NCBI GenBank assembly: GCA_016858145.1
Contig: JAEHOE010000111.1
Span: 124,001 to 188,000, forward strand
Origin: Edaphochlamys debaryana
Lineage: Eukaryota; Chlorophyta; Chlorophyceae; Chlamydomonadales
Direction: 5' to 3'
DNA: 64,000 nt
Position numbers and translations under genes: made by a program
In this document: piece by piece, positions 47,317 through 59,100 of the stretch
How the letters are laid out: each line of letters starts with the position of its first letter
How positions within the stretch are numbered: the stretch's first letter is position 1
Notes under the pieces: model-generated
What the model was told of the DNA's origin: nothing
Databases searched by the model: none
The model's input: only the letters and a program-made list of their open reading frames with translations

Positions 47317-50300
47317 ATGGGGTGCAACTCGTCAAAGGCGACGGAGGTCGTCCCAGTCTCCGTCTCTGTGGCCGCTCCGGACACGCAGCAGCAGGCCGAT
47401 GGCAGCCATAAGCCTTGGAAGAAGAACCAGGTGGCACCGGCACCTCAGCAGCCTCATCCTGAGCATGCCGCGGGGCCACTGAGGCTACCTTCGCAGAAGC
47501 CGCCTGCTGCGGTCATCGCTTTCGTCGACAACGGCAAAGATGCACAGCCGTATGTGGACCAGGGGCTAGCGGACGTACTGGAGGCTCTCAAGGCGCTGTG
47601 CAAGGAGAAGGTGCCGGGCGTGGAGCTCGCTTCCTTCTTCGAGCGACTGCACGAGATGAATAAGCTTCATCTGGGGGTTGCGCTGCGCGCTCACTCGCAA
47701 CCCAAGGATGCGCCCCAGCTGTCGTCAGTGGCGGAGCGACTGGTCGCATGCTGCAATGGGCTCGTGCAGCCCCTGCTCACGCATATCAACCGCGTACTCA
47801 GCAACCAGGAAGCCGGCTCGTCGTGGTCGGAGTCCACAAGCTGGGAGCAAATGGAGTTCTCGGACTTCTTGGGCGTGCTCGAAGACGCCTCCCGTGCCAC
47901 CTACGACCTAGGCGTCATGGAAGCCGGCAGGCCCCTCTCGGCGCTGATGGACATCCTTCACGAACTGCGGCAGCACTGTGATGCGCATCGGATACCCCTT
48001 CCGGCAGAAGCGACGCGGGTAGGTGCGGGGTCCTCACCCCTCCTCATTCCGCTCCGTCTCCCTTCTCCTGTCCACCTGTGTGAACCTCAACCGAGCGCCT
48101 GCACCCATCACTGCTGGCCCCATATCTCCTCCCCACAGGTATCAGCGCTGGACGAGCTGATGGGCATGCTGGCCATCATCTATTTTCGCAAGGTGGTGCT
48201 GGAGACGCCCGAGTCGGCGGCGTCCAAGCTGGAGCAGTACCAGCAGCTGCAGGAGCAGATGGGGTGGTCCGACCCTCAGCTGGCCGCCTGCACGGGGCCC
48301 GAGGCGCGGGCGCTGCTCATGTACCTCAACCAGGTGGCGCTGGCAGGTGCGCAGGCCGAGAAGGGGGGCTGGGCAAAGATTGACGAAGGACGGCGGGATG
48401 TGAGCGGCTGATGGGTGAGGGCATCAGGGTCCGACGCAGTCCCACTCTGCCCGTGCTGTGCTCACCCCAGGCGAGAAGCGGACCAACGTGACCATTCGGC
48501 GGTCGAGTGCATTCTGGGACGCCTTCGAGTGCGCTCGGCGGGACGGGCTCATCCCCGGCTCTGCGGGCCCCATGGCGCACAAGTACTTTCCGCTATTCGT
48601 GGACGAAACTGCGCAGCAGGTGCGAACTTTGGAGAGCATGGGCCAGAATTCCTGGTGCTGCGCGGGCCTGCAGTCCTTCCTGTCTGCTGTAACGAGGGCA
48701 CTGACTTATGACGGGCATCGCATTCGCAGGATGGCGCCTCCAGCAGGAAGCCCGCGGTCGAGGCGGGCGAGGGCCACGGGCCGCGCAAGGAGTTCTTTGG
48801 CTTGGCCGGGCAGGACATGGCGGGGCAGCGGCCGCAGGCGGACGGGGCGACCTCGGGGACAGGCGCCGCGGCCAAGCCGGCCCTGTGGTGCTTCAACCGC
48901 ACGGCGGGAACGTTCTGGTACAACACGACGCTCTCGGAAACGCCCGAGCTCCGCGGCGCGTACGCGTTTGCGGGCTGGTTGCTGGGGCAGTGTCTGCTAA
49001 ACCGCGCTCCGCTGGGCGTGTCCCTTCCAGCCGTACTGTTCCGAGGGCTGCTCGAGGGCCACGGCGCTCCCAGCGGGCACGGCGGCGCAGATTCCGGCGG
49101 AGCGGGCGGCTTCCAGCCCACGCTCGAAACCCTGGCGGACTTTGACCCCGACGCTGCGGCGGGCATCCGCAACGTGGCCAGCCTGCCTCCCGACCAGCTG
49201 TCGGCGATGCTGGAGCTGGAGGGCCTGCCCCAGGACTGGAGCGCCGAGCGCTACACGCAGCACGCCGTGGCGGAGGTGCTGCGGGACGGAGTGGCGTGGC
49301 AGAGCGCGGCGGTGGCGGCGGGCTTCTTCGCGGCCGTGGACCGGCGCCTGCTGCGCGCCTGGCAGCTGGGGCCGGCGGCGCTGTCGGTGCTGGTCGCGGG
49401 CGGCGCAGGCAGCAGCGAGCCGCCGGAGGACCTGTCGACGCTCTTCCGCATCTCCCTGGATGAGGAGCTCGTGGGCGCCAGCGCGCCCCTAGTGGCCCTG
49501 CTGTGGCAGGTGCTGGCGGCCTGGTCGCCCGAGCGGCGGCTGCGGTTCGTGGAGTTTGTGACGGGCACCTCGCGGCTGCCGCTGCCCGGCAGTGAGCTGC
49601 TCAAGATTCAGGCGCCGTTCGTGGCCATGGGCGCGGCGGAGCACAAAGCGCTCCTGGGCATGCTGCCGCAGGTGGGGCGCGGAGCCGCTGGGACGGGGGC
49701 GGGGCGGCGGGGGCATGGGTGGCAACGGCAGGGCTTTGGGCTGTGGGGGTCTACTCCCGTCTGTTGGATGCTGCGCTTGCGAGCCTCACCGCTGGGATGA
49801 GGGCAGCGGGGGTCGGCCGGCGGCTGGCCCGGTGCGGTGGCTGCGGAGCCCTCTGCCCTGCAGTGATGCAATCCCACTTTGCCCCAAATATCCGTCCCCG
49901 CAGGCGCACACGTGCGACAACCTGCTGGAGCTGCCCAACTACTGGGAGAGCCTGCTCACCATGCGGGGCATCAAGGGCGGGCCCACGGCCGTGGCCCGGG
50001 GAACGGCGGGCCTCACAGAGGCGCAGCTGGAGGATTGCAAGGAAGAAGTACGGCGGATCTTGGACGATCGGCTCACGCTGGCGGTGCTCAACTTCTCGGG
50101 TTATGGATTGGACGAGCGCTCACGCGATGACGATGACGGCGAGCATGACGCTGCTGACCAGGACCTGTAAGTGCGGTCCGTTCTGGTCGGGCGGTGGCGC
50201 GGCGGCGGGAGAGCGTGCGAGCAGGTGCGGGCGGGGGCCCGCCCCCCTAGCAGCCATCAGCAACAGCATGATGGCCATACCTCTGCGAACGCGCGTGGGC

Positions 50301-51001
50301 CGCCTGGGAAACATCGACTGGTCCCTCCGCAGCCACAGCTGCACACCGCGCGGCAGCCTCTTGGCAGGCAGCTAGGAACAAGGCACACCATGCCCTGTCC
50401 GGAGCACCCTGCCTGATCGCTTTTGCTTATAGCTCCCGGTACCGCACCTCCGTCGTCTCACAGCTATTCCCGCCGCTCTCCTGCACCCCGCAGACTCAAC
50501 GACGGGGCGGACCCGGAGCAGCCGCTCACGCCCGCCGCCCTCACCGCCGACAGCCTGGCCAGCCTCGCGCGCCTCTCCGCCGGCTCCTCGATCCTCCCCT
50601 CCTCCCACCCGCTCACCTTCGACAACGCCAACCCCTCGCCGTCCCTGCACCACCGTGCCTCCAACCGCCGCTCCGCCTCTCAACGCCTGGGGGTGGGCAC
50701 CAGCCCGCTGGCCAGCCCCGCGCACCGCGGTGCCCCCATGCCCGCCTGCTCCACGCTTGCCAACGCCTCCGTTGTCAACGCCGCGGCCACCTCGGTCACG
50801 CCCGGCCTGACGCCCAAGGCCAGCGGCGAGCTGAGCCGCAACACGCCCCACATGACGGCCGAGGAGCGGGCCACGTCCCTGCTCATGGACCGCTTCGACG
50901 CGGACCCCCGCGTGGCGGAGCAGGCCCGGGCGGCCATGGGCGTGCCCGACACCATGAAGCGCCAGTCCAGCGGCCACCAGACCAACGACGCGTTCGCGTG
51001 A
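47317..51001 (+). CDS. HECT-type E3 ubiquitin ligase with N-terminal acylation motif
   Basis: Exons are 47317-48018, 48139-48346, 48471-48619, 48730-49671, 49904-50166 and 50494-51001, in phase, 923 residues. The start is the first in-frame ATG, 47317, giving MGCNSSKATEVV: glycine 2 for myristoylation and cysteine 3 for palmitoylation, so the ligase is predicted to sit on a membrane. The C-terminal half is a HECT domain. The N-lobe begins near VTIRRSSAFWDAF and continues through AGWLLGQCLLNRAPLGVSLP, LETLADFDPDAA and AVDRRLLRAWQLG. The C-lobe has RLRFVEFVTGTSRLPLPG, then AHTCDNLLELPNYW with catalytic C671 as the ubiquitin thioester site. Oddities: about 30 extra residues lie between this cysteine and the closing helix (RRILDDRLTLAVLNFSGYGL), and a disordered tail of about 190 residues follows, whereas most HECT proteins end shortly after the cysteine. 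The N-terminal 230 residues match no substrate-binding domain I know. Confidence 0.9.
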
Positions 51002-51660
51002 GCGTTCCTGTAGGAAGGCGTGTATCTGAGTGCAGCTGCAGCGGATGGGGTGCCGAGAAGAGCCGGGCGCTGTGTTGCTCAGGGGAGAGCGGCTGGCAGG
51101 CTTCTGCCATATGCATGTGCATGGTATGAGGTCATGAGTTGGTGGTGTGTTGGTGGGGTGCCGTGGGGTGCGTTGGTCAAGGCAAGGGCTAAGGTTATGA
51201 TGCTCGTGATGTACCGATAGACGTGGTGTGATATGGTGTGCTACGGTCGAAGGGCTGAGTGCATTTTGCGCAAGCGGGAGGCGGAGGCGGAGGAGGCGGA
51301 GGCGGAGTGATTTTGAGCCGTCGAGGTATGCCTGGTATTCATGGGGCTGCGCCGCATTGCGCAAAAGGGGGTGCCACCTAGTACTAGCTTGTAGCAGTGT
51401 TAGTTTATGGCGCGTCGCCGAGATGGCGACCTGCCTGGTTGAGTATTGGCGGCAACGCAGGGTAGGAGCTTGGTGATCAGAGCTATCAACGTCTGTCGGG
51501 CTTTGTCAGGGGCAGCCCCCGGGGGCTGCCCAAGCCATGGCTCTCGCAGGGGCGTGTTGGAACGGAGGAGAGCTTACCCCATTGGTTGTAAGCTTTGGCA
51601 TAGGCGGGGGGGTTCAAGGACACTTAGAAGGACAGGCAGTGGACAGGCGATGGGCGCACA
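51002..51660. other. 3' region of HECT gene
   Basis: No gene supported. It contains GGAGGC hexamer repeats at about 51279-51306 and a candidate TGTAA at 51587. Confidence 0.5.
51587..51591 (+). terminator. TGTAA polyadenylation signal, candidate
   Basis: About 590 bases after the HECT stop codon. Confidence 0.35.
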
Positions 51661-51662
51661 CG

Positions 51663-51840
51663 CAGTCCCCAGTCCCCAGTCCCCAGGCTGCTGTCCCCAG
51701 GCTGTCCCCAGTCCCCAGTCCCCGGGCTGCTGTCCCCAGTCCCCAGTCCCCAGGCTGCTGTCCCCAGGCTGTCCCCAGTCCCCAGGCTGCTGTCCCCAGG
51801 CTGTCCCCAGTCCCCAGTCCCCAGGCTGCTGTCCCCAGGC
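51663..51840 (+). repeat. CCCCAG-based minisatellite
   Basis: Built from the words CCCCAGTCCCCAG and GCTGCTGTCCCCAGGCTGT in irregular order. All three forward frames stay open through much of it, so it could be transcribed and even translated with the zinc-finger repeat that follows directly. Confidence 0.9.
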
Positions 51841-52188
51841 TGGAGCAAGGCGGGCCAGCCGGCCGTGGTGCCAGGGTATGCGCGTGAGGGGGGCATGACG
51901 GGCCCCTGCGACTGCTGCGACGCGGACCACACCACCAGCAAGTGGCACCGCGGCCCGAACGGCGTGTGCCTGTGCGCCGCTTGCTACAAGCGGTGGAGCA
52001 AGGCGGGCCAGCCGGCCGTGGTGCCCGGGTATGCGCGTGGCGAGGCCATGACGGGCCCCTGCGACTGCTGCGACGCGGACCGCACCAGCAAGTGGCACCG
52101 CGGCCCGAACGGCGTGTGCCTGTGCAACGCTTGCTACAGGCGGTGGAGCAAGGCGGGCCGGCCGGCCGTGGTGCCCGGGCGGCGCTAG
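51841..52188 (+). repeat. Tandem duplication of a zinc-finger unit (about 150 bases)
   Basis: Unit 1 is 51841-51993 (153 bases), unit 2 is 51994-52143 (150), and a partial third unit is 52144-52188. Each begins TGGAGCAAGGCGGGCC. Units 1 and 2 differ at few positions, plus one codon inserted in unit 1, so the duplication is recent. Confidence 0.9.
51895..52188 (+). CDS. Tandem GATA-type zinc-finger protein, possibly a fragment
   Basis: From ATG 51895 the frame encodes 97 residues with two fingers, MTGPCDCCDADHTTSKWHRG...CLCAAC and the same with DADRTSKWHRG...CLCNAC. Spacing is C-x2-C-x18-C-x2-C in the first and C-x2-C-x17-C-x2-C in the second; these are the two loop lengths known for GATA fingers. 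W, RGPNG and LCNAC are also GATA signatures. The frame is open back to 51604 through the minisatellite, so the fingers may belong to a longer exon without a local ATG. I see no splice partner on either side and no DNA-binding basic tail. It could be a real small gene, an exon of a longer one, or debris from a larger zinc-finger family. Confidence 0.6.
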   Translation: MTGPCDCCDADHTTSKWHRGPNGVCLCAACYKRWSKAGQPAVVPGYARGEAMTGPCDCCDADRTSKWHRGPNGVCLCNACYRRWSKAGRPAVVPGRR

Positions 52189-52289
52189 TGGGGGACAACG
52201 GAGCGGGCGAAATCTTGTGTCCGCTAGTCGATGGCAACCGCGTTGGGGGCATAGCCTCCATACAGTGCACTAGCAACAGGGCTATCTAG

Positions 52290-52507
52290 CACTACACGGA
52301 GCGGTATGCGCAGCAGATGGCGGCGCGGGGGCAGGCGGGGGCGCCGGGGCCGGGGCGGCAGCCTACGGCGCCGGCTCCTACCCGGTGCCGCTCTTCAATC
52401 GGGGCGTGGGCGACCGGGCCGCGGCGCTCTCTGCGCCCCTGGTGCTGCTCACGCTGCACCCGGCGGACCAGGCGGCAGCGGGTTATTATAGACAACGGGG
52501 CGTAGTG
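52290..52507 (+). mobile_element. Small CACTA-like element carrying a cyclase gene fragment
   Basis: The right end 52481-52507 is the reverse complement of 4016-4042 and ends GGGGCGTAGTG. A short matching start, CACTAC, lies at 52290. Between them, 52318-52480 is a near-perfect copy of exon sequence from the guanylyl cyclase gene. No 3-base target duplication is visible (TAG left, GGG right), so the left boundary is tentative. Confidence 0.55.
52318..52480 (+). pseudogene. Duplicated exon fragment of the guanylyl cyclase gene
   Basis: 163 bases match 54500-54662 of the downstream cyclase gene, same strand and no gaps. I see two substitutions (AAC/AAT and GCA/GCG in the source frame), both synonymous. 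It corresponds to the Ala/Gly-rich stretch through [20 protein letters not shown]. It has no start or splice sites and is not functional on its own. Confidence 0.9.
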
Positions 52508-53143
52508 GGGCACCACAGACCCCTTGTGTAAGACCGATTAGTCATGCCTCACCTGTGGCCGCGACCTGACCTCTCCCCTTGTCTATTGCAAAGGGTTGAC
52601 AGCGACCGGCGGGCCAAACGGGAGCAGCCTGCGCAGCCCAGCATGCACGGGGGTTAACGGGCGGTCTCACTTGCAGGCCCGCTCGAGCTCCTATGCAATG
52701 CAGACTCCAATGCAGACTCCAATGCAGCCCTGCGTGGGTTGCGCCCGCCCACCGCTAGCCTTCTTCGACGGATGGCATGTCATGTGACTGGGAGAGCGGT
52801 CCAGTTGGCGGGGCCCTGAGTCTCTCAGGCTCCTCCAAAGGTCTCTCGATCTTAACGGCGAACGGCCGAAGAACGAAGATGTGTGCTTGGCTTGCTTGCC
52901 CAATCCGGGCCGAGCACGAAGGGCCGGCCGGCTTGCACGTAGTCCATTGATTGCACGCTCATAGTACTTGACTACCAAGATATCTACTGTGGTGTCGCAT
53001 TTTTGTGCACGGATGCTGGATGCGGCCATACGCCTGTCTTGTTTGGCGTCCGCCCGCTGCCATCGTAACGGAGACATAAAAGCCATGCTATAACTGTGGA
53101 CTGTGGGGGGAGGTTGCAGCCAAGTGCCACCACAGTCTGCGCC
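52508..53143. other. Upstream region of guanylyl cyclase gene
   Basis: No gene supported. Its right end should hold the cyclase promoter. Confidence 0.45.
53089..53093 (+). promoter_or_regulatory. TATA-like element, candidate
   Basis: TATAA lies 51 bases before the cyclase ATG, with a second AT-rich word (ACATAAAAG) at 53074-53082 in otherwise GC-rich DNA. The position suits a short 5' UTR. Confidence 0.3.
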
Positions 53144-56100
53144 ATGCGCGGCTGCGCGACTTTCCTTGGCTGCTGCTTGGGCCGTGACGCCGATGAGGAT
53201 GCAAAGCCGGAGCAGCCACCGCAGCCGCCGTCCACGGGTCAGGTCGGGCCCGTGGAGGTTCGCCCAGAGGCTGCGCCCCCAGCGGCTGCGGAAGCCCCCG
53301 GCGGCCCCGGTGCCAAGGCCCTGGCGCGGGCGATCCTCGAGCGCACGCCCAGCAGCCGCTCCAACAGCCGAACCGCGTTGCAGGGCTCATCATCGTTTGG
53401 AGCTGCAGCGGGGGCGCGCTGGGTGAACGAGTCCGGTGGAGGACAGGCGATGCAGGGAAGCGCCACCTCGACGGGCCTCCTCCTCCAGGTACCGTGCAGG
53501 GGTCTGCCCAGCACCTCTGTTCTAAGAGGGCAGCACTTATTGGACTCGGGGCTGGGATCTGTTAGCGGGCTCCGCCGCACTGTCTCTCACCCCGTCCACC
53601 GGCGCGCCTTGGCCCATACGCGTACCCCACGTCCTGACTCTCGGCCTGTGACGTGCAGGAGGTCAAGCCTCTGGCGGACCCGGTGGCTCCACAACCCTCC
53701 CGCCTGGCGGCCAGCGGGACCGGTTACCTGACCGGCGGCGGCGCGGGCGCGGGGACCGGCACAGCAGGGGCCGGCGGCACCAGGTGCGGCCTCCGGTCCC
53801 GCCCTTACCTGCTGCACGCCGCGCTAACTGCACGCTGACTGCATGCCTCCCACCACCCCTAGCCAACCGCTCCTCTAACGCCGCATGCGTCAACTGCCCC
53901 GCCCGTGTCTCTCGCAGCATGACCTTCGCCCGATCCGTCAGCCGCCTGAACGCCTTCGGCACCTCGGGGGTCGCCTCGCGGCGGGCGTCCATGCTCGACT
54001 TCGACGCCACGCGCGCCTCCGCCAGTCTGCAGGCGGCGCTGGGGCAGGCGGCCCTGGCGCTGAGGAGCAGCACCGCCGGCTCCTACGGCACCGCGGGGGG
54101 CGGCTTCGGCGGGATCACCCTCAGCGGCGCGTACGTCAACCACTACGGCCAGCAGACGTGGGAGCCGTGGGCGCTGCACTCGGTGCTGCGGCCCCTGCCC
54201 ACGTCAGGGCACGGCGGGACGGTGCCGGGGGGCTTCACCAGCGCGACGGGGTTCGCCCTGGCCGCTGCCAACCTCAGCCACGCGGGAGGGTCCAACAGCG
54301 CGGTGCCGTCCCCCGCTGGCCCCGTCCTCATCGGCGCAGGCGGTGGCGGGACTGGCAGCTTCGGGACAGGGTCGGGCGTGGCGGCGCCGATGACCTTCGA
54401 GCGGGTTGCGTCCAGGAGCTCCCTGGTGCACCATCCGTTGCCGCAGGGCCTCACGTCGCCCGTGGGGGCGGCTCCCCACCACCCCATGCTGGGGGGCGCT
54501 GGCGGCGCGGGGGCAGGCGGGGGCGCCGGGGCCGGGGCGGCAGCCTACGGCGCCGGCTCCTACCCGGTGCCGCTCTTCAACCGGGGCGTGGGCGACCGGG
54601 CCGCAGCGCTCTCTGCGCCCCTGGTGCTGCTCACGCTGCACCCGGCGGACCAGGCGGCAGCGGCGGCCGCTGCGGCGGGGGCGACCTCCCCAGGGCCCTC
54701 GGCCTCGGGCCAGGCGCCCGTGTCCACGGGCTCCATGGGGGCGCGCAGTCGCTTGGGCGGCGAGGCCGGGCCGGAGGAGCCCTCGGCGGCGGCGGGCAGC
54801 GGCAGGCCCCTGTCGCTGGCGGCGCTGGCGGCGGCTGGCGGCGCCGCCGGGGGCGTCCGAGCCGTCATGGCACGCGCCCTGAGCCTCCCCCGCGGCGGCA
54901 GCGTGGGCAGCCGGGCGGGGTCGGTTGCCGGCGCCAGCGAGCCCTCCGTCGGCGGCGGCGCCGGCAGCGTGGTGGCGACGCTGGCGCCCCTGGACCTGCC
55001 GCCGCCGCCATCTGTGCGCGGCGGCGCCGCCAGCGGCCCCGCGGCGGCGGCTGGTGCGCCTGCGTCCGAGGGCTCGCCGGAGGTGGAGCTCCGGCGGGTG
55101 CATGCGGCCATGGGCGGCTCCCTACGCGCCGTGTGTGGCTCGGACATGGTCCTGGTGCCGTCATGGCACAACAACGCCGCCGTGGGGCTGATGGTGGCGG
55201 CCGCCAACGCCGCCGCCGGCACGTCGAACAGCGGCAGCGGCGGCGGGCTCAGCCTGGCGGCGGCGCAGGCGGCGGCGGCGGCTTCGGACGGCGACGGGGC
55301 GGCGGTCACGTGGGGCGTGCGGGAGCTGCTCGAGGCGGACCCATGCCTCCTGATGCTGTTCCGGGACCTGCTCCGCCAGGCCGCCGTCCGGCCGGAGCAC
55401 GCGCCGCCGCTGACGCACTCGGTGGCGCCGTCGGCCTTTGCGTCGCTGCTGGGCGGCCGGGACCCCGCCACGGCGCTGTCGGGCCCCGCCACGACGGCGG
55501 CACCGCAGGCCCGCCAGGGCGCCGCCGCGCTGCAGGCCGCCGTGCTGTCCGGCGTGGTGCGGGTGCACATCTGCGCCTACGCCCCCGCCACAGCCCCCGC
55601 CGCTGCCGCTGCCGCTGCCGCGGCGCCCAGCCTCGTGACGCTGCCGGCGTCCCCGGCCAAGGCCGCTGGCTGGGTGCCGGCCCTGGTCCTGGAGTTCCCG
55701 CAGCCGCTGCCGGAGCGCGCGCCGTTTGGGCTTCCGCCCATCGCGTCCGGACCGTCGTACAACGCGCTCAGCAGCACGCACACGGGACCGCTGCCTGCCA
55801 TCAGCTCCGCCGCTGCTGGCTCCCGCGCCGCACACTGGCGCGCGCTCGACGCGTGGGATCAGCCCCACATCTCCCCAGTAACAGCGGGACACCCGCGCCA
55901 GCTCTCCTCGTCAGCGGCGCTCGCTTTGGACCCAAGCGCACTGGCGGTGCCGTCAACAGTCCCCGATCGCTCCGTACACGGCCCTGCCGTACCGGCGGCG
56001 TCGGGGACGATCCCAGATCTGTCGCTGCTGAGTACGGCGCATCTGGTCATGTCGGCGCTGGCGTCGCCGTCGACACCGGGAGGGCCTCGGGACCGGGAGA

Positions 56101-59100
56101 CGTTACCGGGGATGGACGTGTCTGGGTCCGGCGCTGTCGCGGCTGCCGCTGCGGCGGCGGCAGCGACAGCCACGGAGGCCGGCGATGCCGCCGCCGCTCC
56201 TGCGGCTGGCGAAGGCGCCGAGGGGCTGCCGCCGCTGGCTGGCGAGGAGCTGCTGTACGTGGTGTCCACGTGGCAGCGTCACCACCTGCTGCTGGCCAGC
56301 GTCCCTTACGCCATCACCCTGTTCGACTTCAGCGGCCGGGTGCTGCAGCAGAACCAGGTGCGGCGGGCGACGAGGGAACGGGGTTGAGGTGATGCCGCGC
56401 GTGTGCCGGGCTTGTGCATGCGTGGCTCCTGCAGAGAGGCACGCTGCATGTGCTTCACCCTCAGCCAGCAGCTTTCCCCTCTACATAGACGTGCCGACAA
56501 GTCCCACTCGCGGTGTCTCTCCTCTCCTCCGACCCCTCTCTCTTTACCCCACCCCCCACGCCCTCCCAGGGCTCTGTGGACTTCATGGGGGAGCTCACGG
56601 GGGACCCCGCGGACGCCGCCGGCGCGCAGGCAGGGGGGCAGGGCCCGGGCTACCCGGCGCCCGCGCACAGCCCGCACCACCACCCGCCGCCCCGGCAGCC
56701 CTCCTGCGAGGGCCCCAACAGCGGCGGCTTCCTCCAGGCCCACCGCACCGCCAGCAGCGACCTGACCCACACAGTGGCCTCCATGGCCCGGGCGGAGGCG
56801 GGCGCCGCCGGCAAGGCGGCGGCCGCCGCCGCCGGCGGGCGCGACGGCGGCGGCGCTTCGGCCGCCGGCGGCGCGGGCGTCATGCCGTCGTCTGCGTCGG
56901 TGACGTCGGTGATTGGCATGGGGGTGGAGGCGGTGGACGTGGACGTTCTGTCGGGTGAGAGGGGTGTTGCGGGCTTGGGGCAGTTGGGGGGCTTGCAGGG
57001 GCCCTGGGAGGGGGAGCAGGGGCTTGCACGCCGCGGACTGCAGGCAGGGATCTTGCTGCTGAGTGCTGATGCACCGTCGTGTCGTGCTGCGCGTGCAGTG
57101 CTGTTCTGCATGTGCCCCGACCTGCTGGAGGAGATGCTGGAGGGCGTCATCATGGGCAACATGTGGCGCGGCATCGTACAGGTACGGCAGTACGGGATCT
57201 GCCCTGTCGCAGGACTCATGCTTGTGAGTGCAGGGCTCGGGTTTTGCGTGAGGTAATCTCAAGCTGTCCTCCCCGCAGGTGCCCCGAGTCATGCGCCCCT
57301 GCATCAGGGCAGCGCACCGCTGCGCAGCCCGGGCCGCCGCAGCCTCGGCGGCGGCGGCGGCAGCAGCAGCAGCCGCAGGGGCCGATGCGCCTCCGGCGGG
57401 TGCAGCCGCCACCTCCGCCGCTGCGCAGCCTGCCAGCTGCGCCACCGCCGCAGCGGCGGTGGGCACCGCAGGCAGCCGCTTCGCCGCAGAGGCCGCAGCC
57501 GCCGCAGCCGCCGGGGGGGTGGGGGTGGGCACTCTGTCCCCGCCCTCCGGCCCTAACCTGTCCTTCACCACCCAGCAGCCCCCCGCTACCGCTACCGGCC
57601 CCACACCCCACGCACACACCCGCCACCAGCACCCAGGAAGCCACGGCGCAGCCCGCTCCCCCCCCAACAACGCCGCCTCCATGGACCTGCCCTCCCCCGC
57701 CAACTCGTACGAGAGCTCCTCCCTGGCAGGCGACTCCATCACAATGGGTCAGGTCTCCCTGGCGGCCGCAGACGTGCTCAACAGCCCCGCGCTCCAGCGG
57801 TTTGGGAGCGCCGTCGCCGCGGGCAGCAGCGGCTCGCCCCTGCGGCGCATGCACACGTCGGGTCCCCGGCTGGATGGCGCGCCCACGCCCCGGCTCCAGG
57901 GGGCGGAGGCGGCCCCCGCTGCGGAGGGTGCAGCGGGCGAGGGCGGCACCGGCAGCGGCGGGGAGGGCAAGCTTGGCAAGCACCTGAGCGGCAGGCTGCG
58001 CCGGCCGCCGGCGCGGCAGTACAGCCTTAGGTCGCTCGTGGGTGGCGGCGGCGGCGGCAGTGCCGGCGGTGACGACAGAAGCGCCGGCGGCGGCTCGGCT
58101 TCCGGCGCTGCCAGCCGGTTCCTGCCGATGCGGTCCGAGCCGGCGGACATCTGTGTCGGCGCGGGGCCGTCCCCGCCGGCGATGCAGGACGCCTCCGCCG
58201 CCGCTGCAGCGATGGCGGCGGCGGGTGGCGGCGCGGCCGCGGAGTCCCGCAGGGGCTTGCCGCTGTTCGGCGTGCAGTTCTTCAGCTTCACGCATGGCAC
58301 CAGACCGCCAGGCCTCTCCAGCCGCCAGCGTGTGGTGCCCGAGCTGCCGGCCCAACCGCCAACCGCCGAACCGCCAACCGCTTCCCAGCCCTCTTCAGCA
58401 GCGGCACCAAGCTCCCCGCAGCAGCCCCAGGCGCCGGCCTCCCCTTCCTCCCCGTCAGCGGCGCCCTCCTCTCCGCCGCAGTCCGGGTCCCAGCCCGTGT
58501 TCGGCCGCACCTCCGCCCGTGTGCCCTCGAGCGCCTCCACCCTCCAGCGCTACCTCGCCCGCAGCGGCCGCCCGCCCTCGGGCGTCCTCGCATTCGCGGA
58601 CCGAATTCGCGAGGCCCGCAGCGCTGACGTGTCACACGTGGCCGACGCCGACGCCCTGGAGGAAGCAGCGGAGGGCGGCGCAGGGCTGGGCGCCTCACGC
58701 CAGGGCCAGGGGCAGGGGCAGGCGTCGCGGGGGAGCTCGCGGCAGGGGTCGCAGGCGATCCTGTCCATGGTGGGTGGGTCGGGCCCCGTGCCGTCGCTCA
58801 ACGGCGGTAACGCCTCGGGCTCCCTGGCGGGTCGGGGCCGCAGCCCGGCGGAGGCGCCGCTGCAGGAGATAAACCTGGCGCCGGCCTGGGCCCATCCGCC
58901 GCCGCGACCGGCGGCGGCGGCGGCAGCGGCAGGAGCCGGAGCCACGGTCGACTACACCGCAGCCAGCTCTGCCTCTGCCTTTGCCTTCGACACCGCGGCG
59001 GCGGAAGCGGCCCTGGCGCTGCCGTCGCCGTCAGTACCCACGATGGCACCCTCCGCCGCGGCCGCCGCAGTCCTCGCCGCCCCGCCGCCCGCGTCCGTGC

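Noticed and set aside
57216..58355. 379-residue minus-strand open frame under the cyclase gene
   Set aside because: Antisense shadow of GC-rich low-complexity coding sequence, no domain, overlaps a well-supported exon.
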